Source: Fulvimarina pelagi HTCC2506
GTDB lineage: Bacteria; Pseudomonadota; Alphaproteobacteria; Rhizobiales; Rhizobiaceae
NCBI RefSeq assembly: GCF_000153705.1
Contig: NZ_DS022272.1
Coordinates: 3,050,798-3,114,797, forward strand
DNA length: 64,000 bases
Direction: 5' to 3'
Position 1 is the stretch's first letter. Every line of letters begins with the position of its first letter. The notes beneath the pieces were generated by a model that was not told the origin of the DNA, did no database searches, and was given only the letters and a program-made list of their open reading frames with translations. Below, piece after piece: positions 1 through 7,912 of the stretch. A program made the translations under genes and the position numbers.

Positions 1-372
1 CCCTTCCGCCTCGCGCGCCATCGCTACGCGGTCCTTCTCGCCGCAGACGACGGCTTTCGGCTCCACATCGCTCAGGAAGTACGACATGTTGTCGATCGGC
101 AGGCCTGGGTTGATCGACACGTAGACGAAGCCCGCGATGAGGCAGCCGAAGTAGAGTTCGAGCGACGTTGCCGACTTCGGCGCGTAGACGAGAACGCGGT
201 CGCCTGCGGCAAGGCCCCTGTCGGAGAGTAGCCGCGCTATCCGTTCGCTGCCGGCGAAAAACTGCTTATAGGTGATGTGCCGGTCTAGGTCCGGAAGGAC
301 GAGAAAAGCGGCGTCGCGGTTTTCCGCCGATCCCGCAGCGAGACGTGTGGCGAGATAGTTGGCGTCATACAT
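1..372 (-). CDS. AMP-forming acyl-CoA/acyl-carrier synthetase, MatB-like, N-terminal part (runs off window)
   Basis: This is the first 124 codons of an ANL-superfamily adenylating enzyme; the rest lies beyond the left edge, so the catalytic P-loop and C-terminal lid are not visible. What can be read (MYDANYLATRL... then ITYKQFF, GDRVLVYAPKSA, YFGCLIAGFVYVSINPGL, YFLSDVEPKAVVC) matches the N-terminal subdomain of malonyl-CoA/short acyl-CoA synthetases better than long-chain ligases. Enzymes of this class activate a carboxylic acid with ATP and load it on CoA or a carrier protein thiol. The ATG at 372 lies inside the 3' end of the upstream ligase gene (8-base overlap), so the two are translationally coupled. 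With the carrier protein next door, loading of that carrier or supply of an acyl-CoA partner is a reasonable inference; the substrate is unknown. Confidence 0.8.
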   Translation of the reverse strand, partial: MYDANYLATRLAAGSAENRDAAFLVLPDLDRHITYKQFFAGSERIARLLSDRGLAAGDRVLVYAPKSATSLELYFGCLIAGFVYVSINPGLPIDNMSYFLSDVEPKAVVCGEKDRVAMAREAEG

Positions 373-1102
373 AGCTCGGCTCCTTCGACGGTGCGACCGC
401 CGCGGATGCAAGGGAAAGCTGATGGGCGAGCCGGTCGTAGCCAAGGCCGAAACAAGCTGAGTAAAGCGGTTCACCGGTTTCCGTCAGGATGTCGCAGGCC
501 TTGGAAAAGGCCCTGAGATGTAGGTTGACCGATCCGACCGCAATTCCGCCGATGACGAACTCGGATTTGAGGTTCTGGTCTTCCTGGAACTTCTGCTTGT
601 AGTCCTTCGCGTTGAAGAACGGGTCGGTCGCAGCTTCCACGGCGACGGACAGACCCATGCCGCGCAGGAGACCGGCGACTTCCTCCTTCACCCGCACTGT
701 CCAGGCTGAGGCTTCGTCGGCAGTCGAGGCGAACAGGATGTATTCGCGCATCATGAAGGCGATCTGCCGGGTGCCCTCGCGATAGTGGTCCTCGCAGCGG
801 AAGCAGAGATTCTTGTGGGTGATCAGCGTGCGCTTCGCCAGGCGGGCGCCGGTCTTGCCGTGGAAGACCGGGTAGCAGCAGGTGGGCGAGAGGAGATAGT
901 TCTCCTCGGTCCGGACCGTGTTCGACAGGGAAAAGCCGTGTTGCGGGAATGACTTCAGGTAGTTGCCGGCGAGAACGAAGCTCTTCGGCAGGAGCGGCGC
1001 ATAGCGCTCGTCGACGCCGCCGGCGAAACAGGGAAGGCCTGCGAGTGCCGCGTCGAATTCCGCCTCGCGCTCCGCATCGATCGCCATCCGCGCCATACAC
1101 AT
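365..1102 (-). CDS. Class II aaRS-like amino acid:[carrier protein] ligase
   Basis: A 245-residue catalytic core of the atypical seryl-tRNA-synthetase homologues that aminoacylate carrier proteins rather than tRNA. Visible signatures, numbered from the ATG at 1102: NYLKSFPQ (48-55), SPTCCYP with Cys75/76, motif 2 FRCEDHYREGTRQ (101-113) followed by MRE (Glu120), DPFFNAKDYKQKFQ (160-173), and motif 3 SACFGLGYDRLA (215-226, Cys217). Cys/Glu/Cys at these places are the zinc ligands known from Bradyrhizobium and Agrobacterium members. No tRNA-binding arm is present. The protein is shorter at its N-terminus than described members (about 320 residues), and no upstream in-frame extension is possible because the carrier gene overlaps it: its stop and this start form TGATG; a GTG at 1105 is an alternative start. 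The amino acid loaded is not predictable by eye (family members use Gly, Ala or others). Confidence 0.85.
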   Translation of the reverse strand: MCMARMAIDAEREAEFDAALAGLPCFAGGVDERYAPLLPKSFVLAGNYLKSFPQHGFSLSNTVRTEENYLLSPTCCYPVFHGKTGARLAKRTLITHKNLCFRCEDHYREGTRQIAFMMREYILFASTADEASAWTVRVKEEVAGLLRGMGLSVAVEAATDPFFNAKDYKQKFQEDQNLKSEFVIGGIAVGSVNLHLRAFSKACDILTETGEPLYSACFGLGYDRLAHQLSLASAAVAPSKEPSYV

Positions 1103-1335
1103 CACGCGGTCTCCCGCGCCAGATACGCGTCCATGATCGCTGAAGGCGTCTTGATCTGATCGAGGTCTAGCTCTTCGAGCGAGACGGCACGGCCAGTCCT
1201 CTCCTCGATATAAGCTAAGAGTTCCGCGATGTTCATGCTGTCTATGATCCCGCTCTCGATGAGTTCGGTCTCCGGAGCGATGGCATCGGCCGGCTGATCG
1301 GAAAGCATCACAAGGGTCGCGATTAATTCATGCAT
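1102..1335 (-). CDS. Small acyl/aminoacyl carrier protein
   Basis: A 77-residue phosphopantetheine carrier protein. The four-helix PP-binding fold is recognisable, with the attachment serine in GIIDSMNI (Ser33) preceded by the acidic helix-1/loop region (PETELIESG) and followed by LLAYIEERTGRAVSLEEL. It needs a 4'-phosphopantetheinyl transferase made elsewhere. I chose the ATG at 1335 because it gives normal carrier length and has AGAAAGAC as a ribosome binding site; a longer reading frame to 1485 adds 50 residues with no carrier similarity. The gene is first in a coupled set carrier - aminoacyl:carrier ligase - AMP-forming synthetase. The pairing with the ligase downstream is the arrangement known for amino acid:[carrier protein] ligases, so this is most likely the carrier that receives the amino acid. 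Confidence 0.88.
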   Translation of the reverse strand: MHELIATLVMLSDQPADAIAPETELIESGIIDSMNIAELLAYIEERTGRAVSLEELDLDQIKTPSAIMDAYLARETA

Positions 1336-1845
1336 TTCGAAGTCTTTCTGTAATTGAGTGAACTTCCCTGGTGGAAATGGACTTTCGAAAGCCCATCGCG
1401 TCTCGCTGTTGTCTTCAGATATCGAGACTTTCGGACGCTCAATCTCATCAGCTGTTTTGTATAGGCACTCGCACACGGGAGGCATTCCGAGCGTTGTCGA
1501 CCCGGCAGAGGCGAACTACTCCCGGTTGAAATCGCAGATGAGCGGCCGCGCCAATTTTCTCTTCCACGGAGTCTCTCTACAAAACGATCGTTTGGACGTC
1601 AACACCATAGATTGCAATAAGAGAGATAATTCTCGCGTAATAAGAGAAATAAATTGCTTTTAGAGTGCAGATTGTTCCGATATGAGACGCTTGCGGCTGG
1701 GTTTGGGCCATCGCCCTCCTCAGTTTGCGACACGACGACAATGCACCCATGAGTTGAAAATGACCATCGCTCTCCAAGCGTTTGGAGCCGAGCGAACGCT
1801 CACTCTTGTCTTGGATGAGGACCAGATTGACGGAAAGGAAATACT
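1336..1845. other. Divergent intergenic region between carrier-protein operon and P450
   Basis: 510 bases without a convincing gene. It is visibly richer in A/T than its surroundings, especially 1600-1670. It holds the minus-strand promoter and palindromic operator described separately (1574-1602), roughly equidistant (about 250 bases) from the carrier gene and the P450 gene, and the P450 ribosome binding site GGAAAGGA just before 1846. Open frames of 66-101 codons here have no recognisable features and overlap each other in antisense. Confidence 0.6.
1574..1602 (-). promoter_or_regulatory. Predicted sigma-70 promoter with AAACGATCGTTT operator in spacer (carrier-protein operon)
   Basis: On the minus strand TTGACG (1602-1597) and TAGAGA (1579-1574) are separated by exactly 17 bases, and that spacer contains the 12-base perfect palindrome AAACGATCGTTT (1582-1593). 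Transcription would begin near 1567 and give a leader of about 230 bases before the carrier protein gene. The same palindrome, extended to 16 bases, occupies the same place in the promoter of the tetR gene at 21.6 kb, so this looks like a TetR-family operator. On the plus strand TTGGAC (1592-1597) could serve as a -35 for the P450 direction, so the site may control both sides. Confidence 0.5.
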
Positions 1846-2847
1846 ATGGCCGACCGCCGCGTTTCGATCTATGTTGAAGACCTCGCAGACGGTGTTGCAG
1901 TCTTAAGAGGCAATCAGTTTCGCACCGACCATCCCTTCCGCGCGACCCGGCAGCTATTCGGGCCGACTGTGCTCGACGTTGAAGGCAAGGACCACTCCAC
2001 GCGTAAGCGGAATTGGCTGCAAGACTTCTCGAGGCGTGCGCTGGCTTCCGAGAGCTATCGCTCGATCATTCAGCGCAGTATGGCCGAGGGCTTCGCCGAT
2101 GCCCGCGACCACGACGACCTGATGCGCCTAGCAGTCTACGTGCCGAACCGTGTGATCCTGCTGCTTCTCCGGTGCGAAGACATCGATCCCATGAAGCATC
2201 ACGAGCGTGTGCGGCCAGCAATTGCCTATCTGGAAACCAACGTAAAAGGCCCAGGCCTAGCCGAAGCGAAGGCCTATCTCCGCAGCGCGCTATTCAAGCG
2301 GGACAATGGGCTGTTTGGCGGACTCGAACCCAGGGAACGCGAGGCCGAGCTGTCGCTCCTCGCCGTCGCCGGCTCCGAGACGACGACGGTGGCGATGAAG
2401 GCGCTGCTCGCCTTCTGGGCCGAGGATCACGACGGATTCGTCCGCGAATGCGAAGATGAAGGCGTCGACGCCTTCATCCTCCGCCTGTTGCGCCGCGACC
2501 CGCCGCTCGGCCTCGCCACCCGCTATTGCAGCGGCGAGGCGAGGGTGGGCGAGACCACGTTCCAGAAGGGCGACATCGTCCATGTCGACCTGGTGAAGAG
2601 CAATGGCGGCTGCCCGATGTCCAATGGAAGCGCCAGCTCCGATCTCACCTTCGGCCAAGGCAAGCACAGCTGTCCCGGCCATCTGCTGGCGAAGGCGGAA
2701 CTCACCCTTCTCACCGAGAGGCTGATGGCGATGAACCGGGCCGACATCGTGCTCGAGCGAACGGCGGCGGCACCGCGACCGGCCAATTTCCGCCATCCTT
2801 CGGGCATCGCCCTGCGGTTTGCGGGCGAAGCGCGATCGGTCGCCTGA
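1846..2847 (+). CDS. Short atypical cytochrome P450
   Basis: A 333-residue P450-fold protein. It has the C-helix motif (GKDHSTRKRNWLQDF, 48-61), the I-helix AGSETT (175-180) and the heme loop FGQGKHSCPG with proximal Cys276. It is about 70 residues shorter at the N-terminus than usual bacterial P450s (about 400). Two otherwise near-universal residues are absent: the K-helix ExxR reads FILR (210-213), and the meander before the heme loop is shortened and has no PxRF-type arginine. So the E-R-R triad is broken although the heme ligand is intact; a few actinobacterial P450s (CYP157 type) also lack ExxR. The start has a good SD (GGAAAGGA, 5-base spacing). Divergent from the carrier-protein operon; oxidation of an aminoacyl-carrier thioester, as in NRPS tailoring P450s, is a plausible but unproven role. 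Confidence 0.85.
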   Translation: MADRRVSIYVEDLADGVAVLRGNQFRTDHPFRATRQLFGPTVLDVEGKDHSTRKRNWLQDFSRRALASESYRSIIQRSMAEGFADARDHDDLMRLAVYVPNRVILLLLRCEDIDPMKHHERVRPAIAYLETNVKGPGLAEAKAYLRSALFKRDNGLFGGLEPREREAELSLLAVAGSETTTVAMKALLAFWAEDHDGFVRECEDEGVDAFILRLLRRDPPLGLATRYCSGEARVGETTFQKGDIVHVDLVKSNGGCPMSNGSASSDLTFGQGKHSCPGHLLAKAELTLLTERLMAMNRADIVLERTAAAPRPANFRHPSGIALRFAGEARSVA

Positions 2848-2856
2848 TCGCTGGCG

Positions 2857-4230
2857 TCAGCCTGAAATGCCAAGCCGCGTGCGCTCGGTGTCCTCCATCG
2901 CCCGGCGCACGGTGACAGCCTGGCTCTCGCCAGCTTCGACATCGTCCCAGGTCAACATCGCGCCCTCGGCGACGTCGCGCTTTAGCGACATGCCGTGGGC
3001 GAGGCCGATCGGCAGGCCCTTGGCGCGAAGTGCATCCTCGGCGCGGGCGATGCGGCCCCAGACCGTGTAGCCGCCCTCGCCGTCGAGCCTGTCGCCGGGT
3101 TTCAACGCTTTCTTGGCGACTGCGACCACATCCGAGACGAGTGCATTGGTGCGTCCGGTCGGCTCGCCGCGTAAGGCAGCGCTCGCGACCGAGACCGGCA
3201 GTTCGAGGCCGATCAGGTGTGAGGGCCGAAAGAGGGTCGCGTAGCGCCCGGAGGTGTCGGTGACGACCTGATATTCGCGAAAGCAGCGCCGGACGTAATC
3301 CGCGCCGCGACCGGCCTCGTCCATCGCCTCGAAGGTGACGTAGACGCCCCAGCGGAGATCGCCGAAGACGTGCCGGCCGTCGCGCTCGACGCTGGACACG
3401 CACTCCACCATCCCGGCTTCCTCCAGCATGCCGCCGGCGGCGACGGGTTTGAGCACATTTGCGAGATCGTGCGTCCCGGCGGGCGGAAACTTAAGCCCGT
3501 CACGCGGCGCGAGGAGATCGGCGGCATTGGAGATCGCAGCCATTTCCAGCGCCGATTTCGTGCCGTCGAGGAAAGAGTTGAACATCTGCGGGTTCATGCC
3601 GCCGGCCTTCGCCTCCTCGGGCGTCAGCCCGTAATGGGTCCAGACCGTGTCCGGCGTCGAGGCGGCGTATTGGGGGAGGTATTTCGTGCCTTTGCCGGCG
3701 GCGACGATTTTGAAGCCACAGGTGCGCGCCCAGTCGATCATCTCGCAGACAAGCGCCGGCTGGTCGCCGTAAGCCATGGAATAAACGAGACCGGCGGTGT
3801 CGAACTTCTTGACGAGATAGGGCCCGGCAAGGACATCCGCTTCGACATTGACCATCACGATGTGCCGGCCTTCCTCGGCGGCGAGCAGGGCGTGGCGGAT
3901 GCCCGCGGCGGGGCTTCCCGTCGCGTCGATGACGACGTCGAGGCCAGACGCCTTGATGAGGGCGTCCGAGTCCTCGCTGATCATCGTGCGGCCGGAGGAC
4001 AGGGCGTCCTCGAAGCTGGAGGCGAGAACGGCATCGGCATCCCAGCCGGTGTTGGTCAGCGCCTCCTCGGCGCGTGCCGCCGAGAGATCGGCGATGCCGT
4101 AAAGATGCATGCCCGGCACGTGCCGCACCTGGCTGAGGAACATCGAGCCGAACTTGCCTGAGCCGATCAGCCCCACCCGGATCGGCTTGCCTGCGTCCTG
4201 CCGCGCCTTGAGCTTGGTGTAAAGATTCAT
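2857..4230 (-). CDS. NAD(P)-dependent oxidoreductase with C-terminal SAF domain (homoserine dehydrogenase-like)
   Basis: 457 residues of the COG4091 type. The N-terminus is a Rossmann domain with GLIGSGKFG (20-28) and an Asp-terminated beta-2 (ADL), then a dehydrogenase catalytic region resembling homoserine dehydrogenase/DapB-like proteins (VVIDATGSP, AGKGTKYLP), and a C-terminal SAF domain (from about 385, ALKPGDRLDGEGGYTVWGR). SAF domains bind sugar-like or hydroxy-acid ligands in other enzymes. The substrate of this family is not established to my knowledge; annotation as homoserine dehydrogenase is not safe. It is the last gene of a three-gene operon after acdS and the AceE-like enzyme, 55 bases downstream of the latter, and faces the P450 gene tail to tail with 9 bases between. 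Confidence 0.75.
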   Translation of the reverse strand: MNLYTKLKARQDAGKPIRVGLIGSGKFGSMFLSQVRHVPGMHLYGIADLSAARAEEALTNTGWDADAVLASSFEDALSSGRTMISEDSDALIKASGLDVVIDATGSPAAGIRHALLAAEEGRHIVMVNVEADVLAGPYLVKKFDTAGLVYSMAYGDQPALVCEMIDWARTCGFKIVAAGKGTKYLPQYAASTPDTVWTHYGLTPEEAKAGGMNPQMFNSFLDGTKSALEMAAISNAADLLAPRDGLKFPPAGTHDLANVLKPVAAGGMLEEAGMVECVSSVERDGRHVFGDLRWGVYVTFEAMDEAGRGADYVRRCFREYQVVTDTSGRYATLFRPSHLIGLELPVSVASAALRGEPTGRTNALVSDVVAVAKKALKPGDRLDGEGGYTVWGRIARAEDALRAKGLPIGLAHGMSLKRDVAEGAMLTWDDVEAGESQAVTVRRAMEDTERTRLGISG

Positions 4231-4285
4231 GGGTTTCGGCCCTCCCTGCCGGTATGGTCTTTTTCGAAAGCTGCGCTTCCGGTCT

Positions 4286-6673
4286 TCAGCTTCCGATCGT
4301 CGCGCGAACGCTCTCGGAGAGCTTCCGTCCCGCCGTCAGCCCCTCCACGCGGTCGACGATCCTCGCGGCGTCGATGCCGAAATGGTCGTAGAGATCGCCG
4401 ATCGTGCCGGTCTGGCCGAAATGCTCGACGCCGAGCGGGATCGTCGGGTGGCCGGCGACCGCGCCGAGCCATGACAGCGTCGTCGGGTGCCCGTCGATCG
4501 CGGTGACGAGGTGGCAGCCGCGCGGCAGCGCCTCGAACAGCCGCTCGATATGGGATCGTGCCTCCCGGTTGCCGCGCGAGCGGGCGCGCTGGGCGGCGAG
4601 CCAGCCGGAGTTCAAACGGTCCGCCGAAGTAACGGCGAGAACGCCGATATCGCGCCGCCCCTCGCCGAGAATGCCTGCCGCCTTGATCGCTTCCGGCGCA
4701 ACCGCGCCCTGATAGGCGATGACGACCTCGCAATTTGGGCCCGGCTTCTTCAGCCAGTAGGCGCCGTCGATCGCGCCCTGCCGGAAGGCGTCGTCGGCGC
4801 GCGTCCCGATCTGCTCGATCGGGTTGGTGGTGAGGCGCAGATAGACCGAGCCGCCGGTCTCGTCGCGCAGCCATGTGCGCTCGTTAAGAACGGCTTCGCC
4901 GTCACGCTGCAGATATTCGAACGCCCATTCCATGATGACCGCGAGCTCGTCCGCAAAGGCCGGCTCGAAGGCCGAGAGCCCGTCCTGGCTCATGCCGATC
5001 AGCGGTGTGCCGATCGATTGATGTGCCCCGCCTTCCGGGGCCAGCGTGACGCCCGAAGGTGTGCCAACGACGATGAAGCGGGCGTCCTGATAGCAGGCAT
5101 AGTTCAGGGCATCGAGGCCGCGATTGACGAATGGATCGTAGAGCGTGCCGATGGGGATCAGCCGCTTGCCGAAGAGGGAGTGGGAGAGGCCAGAGGCAGC
5201 GAGCAGAAGGAAGAGGTTCATCTCGGCGATGCCGAGTTCGATATGCTGGCCCTCCGGAGCGAACACCCATTTCGCGGTTGAGGGGATCTTGTGCTCGATG
5301 AAGGCGTCGAGCTGGTCCTTGCGGGCAAAGAGCTTGCGCCGGTTCACCCAGGGCCCGAGATTGGTGGTGCCGGTGACGTCCGGCGAGGTGGTGACGATGC
5401 GGGCGGCCAGTGCGCTGTCGCCCTTGGCGAGATCGTCGAGGATCTTTCCGAAGGCAGCCTGGGTGGAGAGCGTCTTGTCCTTGGGCGGCGCGACCTTCGG
5501 AACCGAAATCTTGTCGTCCTTCAGCCGGCGCGTTCCCTTTGTGAAGAACGGCACCTCGTCGAGAAACGCCTTGAAGGCGTCGACATCCTCGATCGTCGCG
5601 AAGGGCTCCCATTCCTCGCCCTCAGCTACGCCCATATGCTGCTGCCATTCGGCGAACTGGCCCTTCGTCATCAGCCCGCCGTGATTGTCCTTGTGGCCGG
5701 CGATCGGCGTGCCCCAGCCCTTGATTGTATAGGCGAGGAAGCAGGTCGGGTGATCGTGATCAATCGACGCGAAGGTCTCGGCCATGGTCGCGGTGCAGTT
5801 GCCGCCGAGATTCTCCATGAGATCGGCGAGCTCTCCGTCGCTGCGCCGGTCGATGAGGGCCGAGACGTCACCCTGATCGCCGAGATCGTTCATCAGCCGC
5901 TCGCGCCAAACAGCGCCACCCATGAAGGTAAGGGCCGAATACTCCTGGTTCGAGCAGGCGTCGATCCAGTCGCGCAGCTTTGTCCCGCCCGGCTCCTCGA
6001 AGGCCGCCCGCTGGAGCGCGCCGTGCTTGACGCGCACGACGTCCCAGCCGAAGACGGCGAACATCTTCTCGATCCGCTCGAACAGGCCCTCGCGCACGAT
6101 GCCGTCGAGGGACTGGCGGTTGTAGTCGATGATCCACCAGCAATTCCGAAGATCGTTCTTCCAGCCCTCCTGCAGGGCCTCGTAGACATTGCCTTCGTCG
6201 AGTTCCGCATCGCCGACGAGCGCGACCATGCGCCCGAGCGGCACATCCGCGCCCCAGGTCTTGGCCTGAATGTAATCCTGAACGATCGAGGCGAAGCTCG
6301 TCACCGCGACGCCGAGGCCGACCGAGCCCGTCGAGAAATCGACGTCGTCTTTATCTTTCGTGCGACTCGGATAGCTCTGGGCGCCGCCTAACCCGCGAAA
6401 GGCTTCGAGCTGCTCGCGGGTCTGGTTGCCCATGAGATATTGCATGGCATGGAAGACCGGCGAGGCGTGGGGCTTCACCGCCACCCGATCCTCCGGCCGC
6501 AGTGCCGAGAAGTAGAGCGCCGTGATGATCTGCACCATGGAGGCGGAGGACGCCTGATGGCCACCGACCTTGATGCGGTCCACCTTGGGGCGGATATGAT
6601 TGGCGTGATGGATCATCCAGTGCGAGAGCCAGAGCAGCCGACTCTCCACGAGCTTCAATGGATCTTGAGACAA
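4286..6673 (-). CDS. AceE-like thiamine diphosphate enzyme (transketolase / homodimeric 2-oxoacid dehydrogenase E1 type)
   Basis: 795 residues. The TPP-binding region reads VGDAELDEGN ... WWIIDYNRQSLDG, which is the signature of homodimeric pyruvate dehydrogenase E1 rather than true transketolase, and the N-terminus has GGHQASSASM and the FSTGSVGLGVAVTSFA segment shared by both. E. coli AceE is about 887 residues, so this is shorter. No lipoyl E2 or E3 gene is near, so whether it forms a dehydrogenase complex is open; it may act as a stand-alone decarboxylase or transketolase-like enzyme. It lies 65 bases downstream of acdS, whose product is 2-oxobutyrate plus ammonia, so decarboxylation of 2-oxobutyrate is an attractive inference. 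The start at 6673 is MSQDPLK with TGAAGAAGGGAGGAC upstream, a good SD. Confidence 0.75.
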   Translation of the reverse strand: MSQDPLKLVESRLLWLSHWMIHHANHIRPKVDRIKVGGHQASSASMVQIITALYFSALRPEDRVAVKPHASPVFHAMQYLMGNQTREQLEAFRGLGGAQSYPSRTKDKDDVDFSTGSVGLGVAVTSFASIVQDYIQAKTWGADVPLGRMVALVGDAELDEGNVYEALQEGWKNDLRNCWWIIDYNRQSLDGIVREGLFERIEKMFAVFGWDVVRVKHGALQRAAFEEPGGTKLRDWIDACSNQEYSALTFMGGAVWRERLMNDLGDQGDVSALIDRRSDGELADLMENLGGNCTATMAETFASIDHDHPTCFLAYTIKGWGTPIAGHKDNHGGLMTKGQFAEWQQHMGVAEGEEWEPFATIEDVDAFKAFLDEVPFFTKGTRRLKDDKISVPKVAPPKDKTLSTQAAFGKILDDLAKGDSALAARIVTTSPDVTGTTNLGPWVNRRKLFARKDQLDAFIEHKIPSTAKWVFAPEGQHIELGIAEMNLFLLLAASGLSHSLFGKRLIPIGTLYDPFVNRGLDALNYACYQDARFIVVGTPSGVTLAPEGGAHQSIGTPLIGMSQDGLSAFEPAFADELAVIMEWAFEYLQRDGEAVLNERTWLRDETGGSVYLRLTTNPIEQIGTRADDAFRQGAIDGAYWLKKPGPNCEVVIAYQGAVAPEAIKAAGILGEGRRDIGVLAVTSADRLNSGWLAAQRARSRGNREARSHIERLFEALPRGCHLVTAIDGHPTTLSWLGAVAGHPTIPLGVEHFGQTGTIGDLYDHFGIDAARIVDRVEGLTAGRKLSESVRATIGS

Positions 6674-6738
6674 GAAGTCCTCCCTTCTTCACCGAATGGC
6701 GGAACGCTCTCCCCGTTCCGCCTCAGGCCGTCGAGGCC

Positions 6739-7758
6739 TCAGCCGTCCTTGTAATAATAGCTATAGCCGTTGAGGGCAGGTGCGCCGCCGAGATGGGCGT
6801 AGAGCACTTTCGAGCCTTCCGGGAAGAATCCCTTCTTCGTGAGATCGATCATGCCCTGCATGGATTTCCCCTCATAAACAGGATCGGTCATCATCGCCTC
6901 GGTGCGGGCGGCGAGGCGGATCGCATCGTTGGTTTCTTCTGAGGGGACGCCGTAGGCCGGATAGGCGTAGTCCGGATTAATGACGATCTCGTCCTCGCGG
7001 ACGGAACGTCCGAGGCCGACCAGCACGGCGGTGTTGTCGACGATGGAGCGCACCTGCGACCGAGTTTGGTCGAGCGTGCCGGAGGCATCGATGCCGATGA
7101 CGCGGTCAGCCCTGTCCTGCGCAGCGAAGCCGACGATCATGCCGCCCTGGGTGGAGCCGGTGACGACGCAGACGACGACGTAGTCGAACTTGAAGCCGAG
7201 TTCGGCCTCCTGCGCGGCGACCTCTTCGGCAAAGCCGACATAGCCGAGCGCCCCGAACTTGTGGACTGAGGCCCCGGCCGGGATCGGATAGGGCTTGCCG
7301 CCGGCCTCCTCGACCGAGCGGATCGCATCCTCCCAGCTTTTGCGGATGCCGATGTCGAACCCGTCGTCGACGAGGCGCGAATCGGCGCCCATCAAGCGGG
7401 TCATCAGGATATTGCCGACCCGGTCGTAGACCGCATCGTGATGGGGCACCCATTTTTCCTGGATCACCACGCATTTCAGGCCGAGTTTGGCCGCCGTCGC
7501 CGCGACCATGCGTGTGTGGTTCGACTGAACGCCGCCGATCGAGACCAGCGTATCGGCCCCCGAGGCGAGCGCGTCCGGCACGATATATTCGAGCTTGCGC
7601 AGCTTGTTGCCGCCCATGGCGAGCCCGGAATTGCAGTCCTCGCGCTTGGCGTAGATCTCCACCTTGCCGCCGAGCGCCTCGGTCAGCCGCGGCAGATGTT
7701 CGATCGGCGTCGGGCCGAAGGTGAGTGGATAGCGTTCGAATTTTTCAAGCAACGACAC
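6739..7758 (-). CDS. acdS: 1-aminocyclopropane-1-carboxylate (ACC) deaminase
   Basis: A fold-type II PLP enzyme of 339 residues that converts ACC, the plant ethylene precursor, to 2-oxobutyrate and ammonia. The PLP lysine is in [10 protein letters not shown] (Lys52). The residues that separate true ACC deaminases from D-cysteine desulfhydrase paralogues are present with a +1 offset to the Pseudomonas enzyme: Tyr295-Glu296 in [11 protein letters not shown] and Leu323 in [10 protein letters not shown]. Length matches the family (338). First gene of an operon with an AceE-like enzyme and a SAF-domain oxidoreductase. The usual Lrp-type regulator acdR is not next to it; the 150 bases upstream contain no recognisable Lrp box. 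Suggests a plant-associated or marine-algae-associated lifestyle, which is inference. Confidence 0.95.
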   Translation of the reverse strand: MSLLEKFERYPLTFGPTPIEHLPRLTEALGGKVEIYAKREDCNSGLAMGGNKLRKLEYIVPDALASGADTLVSIGGVQSNHTRMVAATAAKLGLKCVVIQEKWVPHHDAVYDRVGNILMTRLMGADSRLVDDGFDIGIRKSWEDAIRSVEEAGGKPYPIPAGASVHKFGALGYVGFAEEVAAQEAELGFKFDYVVVCVVTGSTQGGMIVGFAAQDRADRVIGIDASGTLDQTRSQVRSIVDNTAVLVGLGRSVREDEIVINPDYAYPAYGVPSEETNDAIRLAARTEAMMTDPVYEGKSMQGMIDLTKKGFFPEGSKVLYAHLGGAPALNGYSYYYKDG

Positions 7759-7912
7759 GAGTGATTCTCCGGAACCTGTTTCGGTGCGGTTCTAGCGGAA
7801 ATTTTACGGGTGTGGGCTTGAAATGGGCGGGACGAGCAGGAGCCGTAGATATTGATCGAAGCGGGATTGCCGAGCCGCCCGTCACGACTGGCCGAGTGCA
7901 GCAACGAACCAT

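Noticed and set aside
1577-1777. 66- and 101-codon frames in the carrier-protein/P450 intergenic region
   Set aside because: They overlap each other and the promoter, lack SDs, and show no recognisable motifs.
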